64,000 bases of DNA from positions 1 through 64,000 of the forward strand of contig JOHN01000015.1 in assembly GCA_000719695.1 (NCBI GenBank), in the 5' to 3' direction. Shown here piece by piece: positions 38,799-48,009 of the stretch. Origin of the DNA: Streptomyces sp. NRRL F-6131 (lineage in GTDB: Bacteria; Actinomycetota; Actinomycetes; Streptomycetales; Streptomycetaceae). Below the pieces are notes generated by a model. It had not been told where the DNA came from. It made no database searches and saw only the letters and a list, made by a program, of their open reading frames with translations. A program made the translations under genes and the position numbers. The first letter of the stretch is position 1; every line of letters begins with the position of its first letter.

Positions 38799-38829
38799 GG
38801 CGCCCCGCCCGGTATCCGGGCGGGGCGCC
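38799..38829 (+). terminator. 14-bp stem terminator after the Dabb gene
   Basis: GGCGCCCCGCCCGG (38799-38812) and its complement at 38816-38829 enclose a TAT loop. It separates the Dabb gene from the sigma-factor genes. Confidence 0.75.
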
Positions 38830-39038
38830 CTGCTCTGTCCCGGAACGACCCTTGGGACGCCCCGCCCCCGCCCCCGACGGACGCCGGTCACGACATCAAC
38901 ACACCTCCACGCGGTACTTGCCCGACACACGCCCGCCTTGTGATGCTATGACCGGTTTTGCCGGACATGGCGAGATGGTGAACGAGACGGGACACCCGGT
39001 CCGCAGGTCCCACCGTTGTCGACTTTGGGAGGGGTGAC

Positions 39039-39908
39039 GTGTCCGTGCGGACACCAGGGAGCGCACCGGACGACGAGGTGCTGGCGACCGTGATCAGCCC
39101 GGCCGGCGAACTCCGCCCGGACGGCCTGCGCGGACCGGGCGGCCGGCCCGCCGTCGACGTCCGGACCCTCACCCGGGTGCTGTTCGAGCGGCTCGCCGAA
39201 CTGCCCCCCGACGCCCCCGAGCGCGAGCGGGTCCGGGCGGCGCTGATCGAGGTCAACATCCCGCTGGTCCGGTACGCCGCCACCCGCTTCCGCAGCCGCA
39301 GCGAGCCGATGGAGGACGTCGTCCAGGTCGGCACCATCGGCCTGATCAACGCCATCGACCGGTTCGACCCCGGCCGCGGCGTGCAGTTCCCCACCTACGC
39401 GCTGCCGACCATCCTCGGCGAGATCAAGCGCTACTTCCGGGACAACGTCCGCACCATGCACGTCCCGCGCCGGCTCCAGGAGCTCTGGGTGCAGGTCAGC
39501 GGGGCCATGGAGGAGCTCACCGTGGTGCACGGCCGGGCCCCCAAGGTGCCGGAGATCGCCGCCAGCCTGCGCATCCCCGAGGAGGACGTCCGGGCCTGCC
39601 TGGACGCCGGGCGGGCCTACAACGCGGCCTCCCTGGAGGCCGCCCAGGAACACGAGGGCGGCCTGGCGCTGCTCGACCGGCTCGGCTACGAGGACTCCGC
39701 GCTGGCCGAGGTCGAGCACCGGGACATGGTCCGTCACCTGCTGGTGCAGCTGCCCGAACGGGAGCGACGGATCGTCATGCTGCGGTTCTTCGCCAATCTG
39801 ACGCAGTCGCAGATCAGCACCGAGCTGGGGATGTCCCAGATGCACGTCTCCCGGCTGCTGTCCCGGATCCTGACCAGGCTCCGGACCGGCAACTCCTGGG
39901 ACGACTGA
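39039..39908 (+). CDS. SigB/F/G-type sigma factor (SigF-like)
   Basis: A 289-residue group 3 sigma factor. Region 2 is [20 protein letters not shown] with [20 protein letters not shown], region 3 is [18 protein letters not shown], and region 4 is [20 protein letters not shown] with a helix-turn-helix [14 protein letters not shown]. In streptomycetes these factors direct stress and sporulation transcription and are held by anti-sigma kinases, none of which is in this window. By position it corresponds to sigF of S. coelicolor. GTG 39039 follows GGGAGGGG. Confidence 0.88.
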   Translation: MSVRTPGSAPDDEVLATVISPAGELRPDGLRGPGGRPAVDVRTLTRVLFERLAELPPDAPERERVRAALIEVNIPLVRYAATRFRSRSEPMEDVVQVGTIGLINAIDRFDPGRGVQFPTYALPTILGEIKRYFRDNVRTMHVPRRLQELWVQVSGAMEELTVVHGRAPKVPEIAASLRIPEEDVRACLDAGRAYNAASLEAAQEHEGGLALLDRLGYEDSALAEVEHRDMVRHLLVQLPERERRIVMLRFFANLTQSQISTELGMSQMHVSRLLSRILTRLRTGNSWDD

Positions 39909-40086
39909 CCCGGTCGGCCGCGTCACGGCGCGACAGCGGCGTGTCACCGCCGCGTGACATCTCGCGACGTTCGGGTTTGCCGGGGATCGTGAGCCGGTAT
40001 GGAGGGGGAGGAGGGGGCCGGTCGGGGGCGCGGGAACGTGGCACCGGCGGCACCCGTTGGACCGTCAGTCACGAGGGGGTGGGTGC

Positions 40087-40944
40087 ATGTCCGGAGACCT
40101 GGGCACTGCGGAGATCCACGCTGGAGCGGCCGGAGCCGCGCAGCAGATCCCGCTCCAGCGGGCCGCAACGGCGCCGGACGTCGGGCTCGACACCCGGACG
40201 CTCTCCCGCTCGCTGTTCGTGCGCCTGGCCGCGCTCGACCCGGGCAGCGCCGAACACACCTACGTCCGCGACACCCTCATCGAGCTCAACCTGCCGCTGG
40301 TGCGCTACGCCTCGGCGAGGTTCCGCAGCCGCAACGAGCCGATGGAGGACATCGTCCAGGTCGGCACGATCGGCCTGATCAAGGCGATCGACCGCTTCGA
40401 CCCGGAGCGCGGGGTCGAGTTCCCGACCTTCGCGATGCCGACGGTGGTCGGCGAGATCAAGCGCTTCTTCCGCGACACCAGTTGGTCGGTGCGGGTGCCC
40501 CGGCGGCTCCAGGAGCTGCGGCTGGCCCTCACCAAGGCCGGCGACGAGCTCGCCCAGCGGCTCGACCGCTCCCCCACCGTCGCCGAGCTGGCCGCCTGCC
40601 TCGGCGTCAGCGAGGAGGACGTGGTGGAGGGCCTGGCGGTCGGGAACGCGTACACCGCCAGCTCGCTGGACTCCAGCCCGAGCGAGGAGGACGGCGAGGG
40701 TCCGCTGGCCGAGCGGCTCGGCTACGAGGACCTCGCGCTGGAGGGCGTGGAGTACCGGGAGTCCCTCAAACCGCTGCTGGCCAAGCTGCCGCCGCGCGAG
40801 CGCCGGATCATCATGCTGCGCTTCTTCGGCAATCTGACGCAGTCCCAGATCGGCGAGGAGATCGGCATCTCCCAGATGCACGTCTCCCGGCTGCTGACCC
40901 GGACCCTCACCCAGCTGCGCGAGGGCCTGACCGCCGAGGGCTGA
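40087..40944 (+). CDS. Second SigB/F/G-type sigma factor (SigN-like)
   Basis: A 285-residue paralogue of the preceding gene, sharing the same regions 2-4 ([74 protein letters not shown]). The two arose by duplication and are separated by 178 bp that include an own promoter region. By position it matches sigN of S. coelicolor. Divergence is greatest at the N-terminus and in region 3, where anti-sigma contact would differ. ATG 40087 has GAGGGGGTGGG upstream. Confidence 0.88.
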   Translation: MSGDLGTAEIHAGAAGAAQQIPLQRAATAPDVGLDTRTLSRSLFVRLAALDPGSAEHTYVRDTLIELNLPLVRYASARFRSRNEPMEDIVQVGTIGLIKAIDRFDPERGVEFPTFAMPTVVGEIKRFFRDTSWSVRVPRRLQELRLALTKAGDELAQRLDRSPTVAELAACLGVSEEDVVEGLAVGNAYTASSLDSSPSEEDGEGPLAERLGYEDLALEGVEYRESLKPLLAKLPPRERRIIMLRFFGNLTQSQIGEEIGISQMHVSRLLTRTLTQLREGLTAEG

Positions 40945-41011
40945 CCCGACGCCGCCCCGACGCCGACCCGAGGCCGACCCGAGCGGTCCGCCGAGAGGCG
41001 GCTCGGGCCCC

Positions 41012-41848
41012 TCAGGGCTCCAGCAGGTTGGCGCGCAGACCCGCCAGCACGGCCTCGTCCAGCCCGAGGCCGTCCGCCCAGAACGCGTCGAAGTCCGGCC
41101 AGCCGGCCGCGACCTCCTCGAAGGCCGCCTCCAGGTAGTGGCGCTCGGCCCGGAAGACCGGCAGCAGCAGCTCGGGCTCGCTCATCAGACCGCGGGCCAG
41201 CAGCCCCTCCAGGACGGTCGTGACCACGGCGGCGGAACGCTCGTTGGTGAGCAGATAATCCGTGAACACCGTTTCCCGGTCGACGCCCAGCGCGGTCAGC
41301 AGCACGGCCGCCGTCCACCCCGTGCGGTCCTTTCCGGCCGAGCAGTGGAACAGCAGCGGGTCGCCGGCCGGATCGGCCAGCAGGCGCAGCACCGCGGCGA
41401 ATTGTTCGCGGGCAAGGGAATCGGTGACGAACCACCGGTAGAGGCCGATCATCATGGCCTCGGCCCGCCCGTCCCCGAGCAGGGCGCGCTGCTTGTCGGG
41501 ATCCCGATCGGCCAGCACCTCGCGCAGCGTCGCGAAGATGTCGAAGTCGGCCGCGAAGACCGGCAGGTGATGCAGGGTCATGCCGTCGGCGACGCGGTCC
41601 GCGCCGGCCTCCCGCACCTCTTCCGGACTGCGCAGGTCGACGATCCTGCGCAGTCCGATTCCGGTCAGCCGGCCGAGGTCATCGTCGGTGAGCCGGTGCA
41701 GACCGTCGCTGCGCAGCACGACACCGGCCCGCAGCACCGTCCCCCCGACCGTCCGGTAGCCGCCGAGGTCGCGGGCATTGACCGCGCCGAGCAGACCCAG
41801 GCTGCGGGCGGCCGGGAAATCGACGGTCTCGGTCTGCTGATCGGTCAC
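41012..41848 (-). CDS. Tyrosine/serine protein phosphatase family protein
   Basis: A 278-residue phosphatase of the Y_phosphatase3 type. The active-site loop HCSAGKDRTG contains the catalytic Cys and Arg (C-x5-R), and NARDLGGYRTVGG near the start is family-typical. Such proteins act on phosphotyrosine, phosphoserine or phosphoinositides. The GTG at 41848 follows GGAGG; the frame to 41920 has no such site. It faces away from the exopolysaccharide operon, so a role in its control by phosphorylation is conceivable but unproven. Confidence 0.85.
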   Translation of the reverse strand: MTDQQTETVDFPAARSLGLLGAVNARDLGGYRTVGGTVLRAGVVLRSDGLHRLTDDDLGRLTGIGLRRIVDLRSPEEVREAGADRVADGMTLHHLPVFAADFDIFATLREVLADRDPDKQRALLGDGRAEAMMIGLYRWFVTDSLAREQFAAVLRLLADPAGDPLLFHCSAGKDRTGWTAAVLLTALGVDRETVFTDYLLTNERSAAVVTTVLEGLLARGLMSEPELLLPVFRAERHYLEAAFEEVAAGWPDFDAFWADGLGLDEAVLAGLRANLLEP

Positions 41849-42260
41849 GCTGCGACCTCCATTGGATATTCGGACGGTGACGTGGCACAACCCTGAGCGA
41901 TATTGCATGAACCTGCCCATCGAAACGACAGGATGTGCGACAGTGTCACGGGCAACGCCGCCAGTGTAGGGTCCGGTTCGTCCGTCGGGTCACACGATGG
42001 GTGAGCAGCGGTAACACTAGGTTCCGGGTTTTAATTTTTAATTCATTATTTGCGCAGCCGGTGCGGTTTCGGCCACAATCAGCGCGCTCATGGCCCGACC
42101 ATGAACGTTGGTAACAGATTCGCTGCACTCCTGCCCATTTGGTCCCGCCTGGAACGGAAGTTCCACCAGGATGGGCGCCGGGCAGCCTGCTGCCCTCGAA
42201 CAGCTACAGGGCAGGTGAACGCGAGCAGCGGAGCGCCCTGCCCAGGGGAGGAAAGACAAC
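41849..42260. promoter_or_regulatory. Divergent upstream region with AT-rich patch
   Basis: The 412 bp between the phosphatase and the exopolysaccharide operon contain no supported gene. The core at 42028-42052 is almost pure A/T, which is exceptional in this GC-rich sequence, and is a likely site for promoter melting or an AT-hook/Lsr2-type protein. The last 130 bp form the structured leader listed separately. Confidence 0.55.
42131..42243 (+). ncRNA. Structured 5' leader with competing hairpins (candidate cis-regulator)
   Basis: Three copies of CTGCCC (42131-42136, 42190-42195, 42238-42243) and two of GGGCAG (42180-42185, 42209-42214) allow mutually exclusive stems; the last CTGCCC abuts the ribosome-binding site GGGGAGG. 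GCCCAT (42133-42138) also pairs with ATGGGC (42171-42176) over an inner TGGAAC-GGAA-GTTCCA hairpin. I could not match it to a known riboswitch; the ydaO (c-di-AMP) consensus is not present. Confidence 0.4.
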
Positions 42261-44633
42261 ATGGGTCGAGCGACCCGAAGAGTTGCCGCCTGCGCGGCAG
42301 CCGTTCTGCTGGCCGGTGGCCTGCAGTCGTCCCTCGCGCACGCCGCCACCACTACGCCCCGGATCGACCTGACGGTCCTGGTGATCAGCGACGGCGGGCC
42401 GGCCACGGCCGCGATCGCCGCCGAGCTGAAGAGCCAGGGCACCCCGTACAAGCTCGTCGACCTCAACGACGCCGGCCGCCCGGTGATCGACACGGCCTTC
42501 CTCAGCGACACGCTGAACGGCCAGCCGCGCGGCAAGTACCAGGGCATCGTCCTGCCCAACGACAACCCGTTCGCGGCCGGCTCCGCCGAGATGGCCGCGA
42601 TCGCCGCCTACGAGGCCGCGTTCGGTGTCCGCCAGGTCGACGCCTACACCTACGCCCGTCCCGAGGTCGGCCTGAACTGGGCCGTCAACCCCGGCTACAT
42701 GGGGACCCTGGACGGCTTCCAGGGCCAGGTCAGCACCGCCGGCCTGAGCGGGCCGTTCGGGTACCTCAAGGGCAGCGTCCCGTTCGAGGACAACGACCCG
42801 GCCGTCTCCGAGAGCTACGGCTACCTGGCCACCCCGCGGACCGACCTGCCGGCCGGCTCCACCTTCACGCCGCTGGTCGAGGTGCCGATCCCCGGCAGCA
42901 CCGCCAAGGGCTCGCTGGTCGGTGAGTACGCGCACGACGGCCGCAAGGAGCTGGTCGTCACCTTCGTCTACAACCAGTACCAGCAGCAGTACCGGCTGCT
43001 GGCCCGCGGCATCGTGGACTGGATCACCCAGGGCGTCCACCTCGGCTACGACCGCAACTACTTCGCGGCCCACGTCGACGACGTCTTCCTGGCCGACGAC
43101 CGCTGGGACACGGTGCTCAAGTGCACCCCCGGCGACGTCACCTGCCCGCCCGGCACCCCCGAGACGGCCAACCCGATCCGGATGACGGCCGCCGACGCGC
43201 AGTTCGCCAAGCAGTGGCAGACCGCCAACAACTTCACCATGGACATGGTGTTCAACGGCGGCGGCAGCGAGGACTGGAAGGCCGACCACGAGACCACCGC
43301 CGACCCGGTGGTGGACCAGATGATCGCCGACCAGAACAGCTACCGCTGGGTCAACCACACCTACACCCACCCGTACCTGGGCTGCCTCCAGGACGTCTCG
43401 GTGGTCCCGTGGAAGTGCACCAAGAACGCCGCGGGCAGCACCGTCTGGATCGACCAGGCCACCATCACCTCCCAGATCAAGAACAACCTCGACTGGGCGG
43501 CCGCGCGGGGCCTGCACCTGGACAAGACCGAGCTCGTCACCGGTGAGCACTCCGGCCTGGTGACCGCGCCGCAGGAGACCACCGACAACCCGTACCTGGC
43601 CCCCTCGCTGGCCACCAACGGGGTCAAGTGGACCGCCAGCGACGCCTCCCGCGAGCCCGCCCAGCGGGCCGTCGGCTCGGCGCTGACCGTGCCGCGCTAC
43701 CCGATGAACGTCTTCTACAACGCCGGTACGGCGAAGGAGGAGACCGACGAGTACAACTGGATCTACACCAGCGCGGCCAACGGCGGCAGCGGCGTCTGCG
43801 AGAACAACGCCAACTCCACCTGCCTCCCGGCCCCGCTGGACGTGAACACCGGCTACCAGTCGTACATCGTGCCGCTGGAGGCCCGGATCGACCTCGGCCA
43901 CGTGCTGAACAACGACCCGCGGCCGCACTTCGTCCACCAGTCGAACCTGGCGGAGGACCGGATCGTCTACCCGGTGCTGGAGAAGGTGCTCTCCACCTAC
44001 CGCTCGCTGCACGCCGACAACGCCCCGGTCGTGAACCTGGCGCAGAAGGACATCGGCCTGGAGTTCCAGCGCCGCGCGGCCTGGAACAACGCCCTCGCCG
44101 CCGGCCAGGTCACCGCCTACCGGGTCGGCGACACGGTCAGGGTCAGCGCCCCGGCCGGCGTCCAGGTCCAGGCCACCATGCCGACCGGCACGGTCCAGCA
44201 GCTCGCCATCGGTACCACCGCGTTCGGTACCGGCTACGCGGGCTCGCTCTCCGGCTGGGTCAAGCCGGGCCAGCTGCAGAGCGCGGTCCAGCTCCAGCTG
44301 CCCGCCGCGGCCACCCCGGCCGCCCCGGCCGGCGTCAGCCCGTCGGTCGCGGCCAAGTCCGTCCAGGCCCCGGCGCCGACCGACACCAAGGTCGTCCCGC
44401 AGGGCACCGCGGACGCCGTCCCGGCCGGCCCGGGCGACACCGACCGCACCGACGCGCCGACCCTGGTCCCCGGCAGTGGGGCCCCGGTGGCGGGCAAGAA
44501 CGCCGCTGCTGGTACCACTGCGGGTACGGCAACCGGCAAGACCGCCGGCAAGGGCACCACCCAGCAGGGCAAGGCCTCCGGGGGGAAGGCCGAACCCGCC
44601 AAGAAGACCGCCGGCAAGACCGGCACCCGCTAG
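42261..44633 (+). CDS. Exported Agd3/CE18-like polysaccharide deacetylase
   Basis: A 790-residue secreted protein, first in the exopolysaccharide operon. Residues 1-28 are a signal peptide (CAAAVLLAGGLQSSLAHA). After a 230-residue N-domain comes a deacetylase-like core with AAHVDDVFLADD near 270 (metal and base Asp), HTYTH at 366-370 (HxxxH) and GEHSGL near 430. This arrangement fits family CE18 (Agd3 of Aspergillus, PelA deacetylase domain), enzymes that partly deacetylate N-acetylgalactosamine polymers. The last 100 residues are a Lys/Gly/Thr/Pro-rich cationic tail that could hold it at the wall. The assignment rests on motif order and on its neighbours. ATG follows GGGGAGGAAAG. Confidence 0.7.
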   Translation: MGRATRRVAACAAAVLLAGGLQSSLAHAATTTPRIDLTVLVISDGGPATAAIAAELKSQGTPYKLVDLNDAGRPVIDTAFLSDTLNGQPRGKYQGIVLPNDNPFAAGSAEMAAIAAYEAAFGVRQVDAYTYARPEVGLNWAVNPGYMGTLDGFQGQVSTAGLSGPFGYLKGSVPFEDNDPAVSESYGYLATPRTDLPAGSTFTPLVEVPIPGSTAKGSLVGEYAHDGRKELVVTFVYNQYQQQYRLLARGIVDWITQGVHLGYDRNYFAAHVDDVFLADDRWDTVLKCTPGDVTCPPGTPETANPIRMTAADAQFAKQWQTANNFTMDMVFNGGGSEDWKADHETTADPVVDQMIADQNSYRWVNHTYTHPYLGCLQDVSVVPWKCTKNAAGSTVWIDQATITSQIKNNLDWAAARGLHLDKTELVTGEHSGLVTAPQETTDNPYLAPSLATNGVKWTASDASREPAQRAVGSALTVPRYPMNVFYNAGTAKEETDEYNWIYTSAANGGSGVCENNANSTCLPAPLDVNTGYQSYIVPLEARIDLGHVLNNDPRPHFVHQSNLAEDRIVYPVLEKVLSTYRSLHADNAPVVNLAQKDIGLEFQRRAAWNNALAAGQVTAYRVGDTVRVSAPAGVQVQATMPTGTVQQLAIGTTAFGTGYAGSLSGWVKPGQLQSAVQLQLPAAATPAAPAGVSPSVAAKSVQAPAPTDTKVVPQGTADAVPAGPGDTDRTDAPTLVPGSGAPVAGKNAAAGTTAGTATGKTAGKGTTQQGKASGGKAEPAKKTAGKTGTR

Positions 44634-44738
44634 ACAGGTGAACCCGGTGGCGGGTCGGCTCCCCCGGCCCGCCACCGGCACCACCCACCCGGACCACTCG
44701 ACCGGGAGCTTGAGGCAAGAACAGGAGGGGGGACAGAA

Positions 44739-46247
44739 ATGCGCGTCACCCTGCTCACCGAGGGGACGTACCCGCACCAGCACGGTGGCGTGAGCGTCTG
44801 GTGCGACCAGCTCGTCCAGGGCATGCCGGACGTCGACTTCGACATCATCGCCGTCACCGGGACCGGTCACGAGGCACTGGCCTGGGAGCTGCCGGCCAAC
44901 GTCCGGTCGGTCACCACGGCCCCGCTGTGGGGCCCGGCCTCGGAGGCCAAGGCACCGCGCGGCAAGGAGATGCGCCGCTTCCTCAACGCCTACGAGCGCT
45001 TCCTGCACTCCATCCTGGACCCGGTCTACACCACCCACTTCGGCACCGAGCTGTACGGCTTCGCCGACCTCGCCCGGCGCGGGCTGCTCAGCCCGGCGCT
45101 GCGCAGCGAGCGCGCCCTGCGCACCCTCCAGCACGTCTGGACCCGCGACTACCTCTCCACCGCGGTCTCCCGGCCCACCATGCACGACGCGCTGAACGCC
45201 ACCGACCTGCTGGAGCACGCCCTGCGGCCGCTCGCGGTCGAGCCGCCGCGCGACGGCGTGGCGCACGCCGCCAGCGGCGGCCTGGCCACGCTGCCGGGCC
45301 TGATCGCCTCACAGCAGTACGGCGTACCGTTTCTGCTGACCGAGCACGGCATCTACCTGCGCGAGCGCTACCTCGGCTACCGCACCGGCCCGTACCGCTG
45401 GCCGGTCAAGGCGCTGCTGCTCGGCTTCTACCGGATGCTCGCCGAGGAGAGCTACCGGCGGGCCGCGCTGGTCACCCCCGGCAACCGGTACAACCGGCGC
45501 TGGGAGGAGCGCGGCGGCACGCCCTCCACGCACATCCGCACCGTCTACAACGGCGTCGACCCCGCGGCCTTCCCGCCCGCCGGGCCCGAGCCGCAGACCC
45601 CGACGCTCAGCTGGGCCGGCCGGGTCGACCCGATCAAGGACCTGGAGACGCTGATCCGCGCGTTCGCGATCGTGCGGCGCGAGATACCCGACGCCCGGCT
45701 GCGGCTGTTCGGTGGCACGCCCAAGGGGGGCGAGGCGTACCGCGAGAAGTGCGAGGCCCTGGCCGCCGAGCTCGGCACCGCCGACTCCGTGGTCTTCGAG
45801 GGCCGCGTCGCGGACATCACCGACGCCTACGCGGCCGGGAACGTGGTGATGCTCTCCTCGATCAGCGAGGGCTTCCCGTTCACCCTGATCGAGGCGATGT
45901 CCTGCGGCCGCGCCACCGTCTCGACCGACGTCGGCGGTGTGCGCGAGGCGGTCGGCGACACCGGTCTGGTCGTCCCCCCGCGCGAGCCCGAGCCGATGGC
46001 GGCGGCCGCGATCGAGCTGCTCCGCGACGCGGAGCGCCGGGCCCGGCTCGGCGAGCAGGCCCGGCTGCGGGTGATCGAGCAGTTCACGCTCCGCCAGAAC
46101 ATCGACGGCTTCCGCGGCATCTACACCGAGCTGCTGGGCACCGCCCGCTGGCTGCCCGAGGGCGTGGTCGCGGTCACCGACGGCCCGCCGGACCCGGACT
46201 GGGAGCACGACCCCGGCCTCGCCGAGCGCAGCGAGGTGGGCGCATGA
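44739..46247 (+). CDS. PelF-like GT4 glycosyltransferase
   Basis: A 502-residue cytoplasmic glycosyltransferase with the DUF3492 N-domain and a GT4 C-domain. The opening LLTEGTYPHQHGGVSVW and the internal LTEHGIYLRERYLGYR are hallmarks of PelF, the polymerising enzyme of Pel polysaccharide (UDP-GalNAc donor). In the GT4 half, TLSWAGRVDPIKDLETLIRA and SSISEGFPFTLIEAMSCGRA (with the Glu pair) bind the nucleotide sugar. The C-terminal LAERSEVGA is encoded by a 28-bp sequence repeated 77 bp downstream. ATG follows AGGAGGGGGG. Confidence 0.85.
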   Translation: MRVTLLTEGTYPHQHGGVSVWCDQLVQGMPDVDFDIIAVTGTGHEALAWELPANVRSVTTAPLWGPASEAKAPRGKEMRRFLNAYERFLHSILDPVYTTHFGTELYGFADLARRGLLSPALRSERALRTLQHVWTRDYLSTAVSRPTMHDALNATDLLEHALRPLAVEPPRDGVAHAASGGLATLPGLIASQQYGVPFLLTEHGIYLRERYLGYRTGPYRWPVKALLLGFYRMLAEESYRRAALVTPGNRYNRRWEERGGTPSTHIRTVYNGVDPAAFPPAGPEPQTPTLSWAGRVDPIKDLETLIRAFAIVRREIPDARLRLFGGTPKGGEAYREKCEALAAELGTADSVVFEGRVADITDAYAAGNVVMLSSISEGFPFTLIEAMSCGRATVSTDVGGVREAVGDTGLVVPPREPEPMAAAAIELLRDAERRARLGEQARLRVIEQFTLRQNIDGFRGIYTELLGTARWLPEGVVAVTDGPPDPDWEHDPGLAERSEVGA

Positions 46248-46325
46248 GGGAGCGCAGAGAGCGAATCATGGGAAGGCGCGTGTACCGCGAAGCGGCCGCC
46301 GAGCGCAGCGAGGTGGGCGCATGAG
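46221..46325. repeat. 28-bp direct repeat at a gene junction
   Basis: The same 28 bases (starting GCCGAGCGCAGCGAGG and ending GCATGAG) occur at 46221-46248 and 46298-46325. Each copy ends in ATGAG, so each carries a stop-start overlap. The GAGCGCAGCGAG core resembles a short repeat that I recall as dispersed at gene junctions in many streptomycetes. Confidence 0.8.
46244..46324 (+). CDS. 26-codon coupling mini-ORF
   Basis: Between the glycosyltransferase and the membrane protein an ATG overlaps the first stop (ATGA) and the frame MRERRERIMGRRVYREAA... ends in ERSEVGA with a stop overlapping the next ATG (ATGA). It would keep ribosomes engaged from one gene to the next. Whether the peptide matters is unknown; it seems to be a by-product of the 28-bp repeat. 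Confidence 0.35.
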   Translation: MRERRERIMGRRVYREAAAERSEVGA

Positions 46326-47838
46326 TGGTCCCCTGCGTCTCGTGCCCGGTGAGGCGGTCGACGAGACCGTCCAGCTGCGGGTGCTGCCGCTCAAGCGGCG
46401 CCGCCCGACCCTGCCGGCCCAGCGGCCCGCCCCGGCCGCGGACCCGCTCGACCTCTCCGCCGACCCGCTGGACGAACTCGCCGAGCGGCTGCGCGACATC
46501 TGTGCCGACGCGGTCCACCCCTACGAGATCGCGGCGATCCTGGAGTCCGACGGCCTCTCCGACGAGCAGGCGGCCCTGCTGTACGGGCGCCCCGACGCGT
46601 TCACCCTCGCCGAGGAGCTGTTCGAACGGGTCGAGCGCCGTTACCCCGGACCGAGCGCCGAGTTCGCCAACCCCTGGCGGGCCGACCCCTGGCGGTGCGT
46701 CGTGCGCGGCCTGGTGTTCGCCCTGCCGGGCCTGGGCTACCTGCTCGGCGCCAACCTGTTCGCCGCCGACCGGATGCGCTTCGGACTGCCCTCGGGCATG
46801 CTCGCGCTGTCCGTCGCGACCCTGGTCAGCTGGTCGTTCAACCAGGCACTGGCGCACCGCGCCTACGCCTGGCTGGGCCGCGGCCGGCGGCGGTCCGCCG
46901 GGTCCTGCCTGGCGATCGGGGCGCCGCTCGGCGCGCTGGTGGCGGCCGGTGCCGGGTACGTGGTCGGCGGGCCGCTGGGCGCGCTGTGCTTCGCCGCCGG
47001 GCAGTCCGGCTACCTGGCGGCGGCGACCGTGCTGCTGGTGCTGGGCCGGGAGAAGTTCCTGCTGCTGGCGCTGGCGCCGTCGGCCGTCGGCGCGGGCGTG
47101 GTGCTCGCCGTCGACGTGCCGCAGGCCGTCCGCACCGCGGTGCTGCTGGCCTCGCTCGGCCTGGCCGTCGGCCTCGCCGCGCGGGAGCTGCTGCGCTGCC
47201 GGCGCGGCGAGCCGGAGCCGGTCCCGCTCCGGCTGCCGCTGGTCAAGGAGGTCCCGCACCTGCTGTTCGGGCTCGCGGTCGGCACCCTGACGCTGATCGC
47301 CGGGCTCGGGGTCACCGTGCACCACGCGGTGCGCACCGGCAGCGCCGAGGGCGCCTCGGCCAGCCCGACGGGGCCGGCCATGATCGCCCTGACGCTGAGT
47401 CTCGGGCTCGCCGAGTGGCTGCTCTTCCGCTACCGGGCGATGGCCGTGGCCGCGCTGCGCACCAGTCACACCCCGGTCGAGTTCGCCCGCCGCACCGGCG
47501 GCGTGCTGCTCGGCTGCCTGTTCATCTACCTCACCACCGTGGCCGCCCTCGACGCCGCCGCCACCGTGCTCTGGCCCGGCGCCCCGGCGCTGGGCGTCCC
47601 GGAGCTCGGCGCGCTGCTGCTGCTCGGCGGCTCGCTCTGGCTGGCGCTGCTGCTGAACGCCTTCGGGCTCAGTTGGAGCACCGCCCTCATCTGTCTGGCA
47701 GCCGCGGGCGCCGAGTGCGCCGGACTGCTGACCGGTGCGGACCCGACCGTCCTGCAGCTGATCGGCTGCGGGGGCACGGCGGTCGTCCTCACCGCCATCG
47801 CCGGGCCCGTGCTCGGCCGCACCACCAAGCACCGCTGA
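46321..47838 (+). CDS. Polytopic membrane protein, possible PelG-type exporter
   Basis: A 505-residue protein with a 130-residue cytoplasmic N-domain (DELAERLRDICADAVHPYEIAAIL) and about eleven or twelve TM helices from residue 130 on. In Pel loci the PelF glycosyltransferase works with PelG, a 12-TM flippase-like protein; the position right after the PelF-like gene suggests that this protein plays the same part in moving the polymer across the membrane. Sequence similarity to PelG itself is not obvious to me, so the function is inferred from context and topology. Confidence 0.6.
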   Translation: MSGPLRLVPGEAVDETVQLRVLPLKRRRPTLPAQRPAPAADPLDLSADPLDELAERLRDICADAVHPYEIAAILESDGLSDEQAALLYGRPDAFTLAEELFERVERRYPGPSAEFANPWRADPWRCVVRGLVFALPGLGYLLGANLFAADRMRFGLPSGMLALSVATLVSWSFNQALAHRAYAWLGRGRRRSAGSCLAIGAPLGALVAAGAGYVVGGPLGALCFAAGQSGYLAAATVLLVLGREKFLLLALAPSAVGAGVVLAVDVPQAVRTAVLLASLGLAVGLAARELLRCRRGEPEPVPLRLPLVKEVPHLLFGLAVGTLTLIAGLGVTVHHAVRTGSAEGASASPTGPAMIALTLSLGLAEWLLFRYRAMAVAALRTSHTPVEFARRTGGVLLGCLFIYLTTVAALDAAATVLWPGAPALGVPELGALLLLGGSLWLALLLNAFGLSWSTALICLAAAGAECAGLLTGADPTVLQLIGCGGTAVVLTAIAGPVLGRTTKHR

Positions 47839-48009
47839 TGCGGAGCCCGCTGAACCCGGCACCGCTGAACAGCTGAACAGCGCACCACGGAACCGGCACC
47901 GTCCCGCACCAGCACCGTCCGAACCACCTCCGGCCGGGTCACCACACCGTCACCGCACCCGGCCGGTCCGTGCAGAACACGTCCCCGAAGACACAGGAAG
48001 CGAATCACC

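Noticed and set aside
42061..42260. c-di-AMP (ydaO) riboswitch before a secreted protein gene
   Set aside because: The location suggested it, but the conserved ydaO core sequences are not present; only a generic structured leader can be claimed.
46321..47838. Wzx or MurJ flippase
   Set aside because: The topology is similar but no characteristic motifs were seen; only a positional comparison with PelG is justified.
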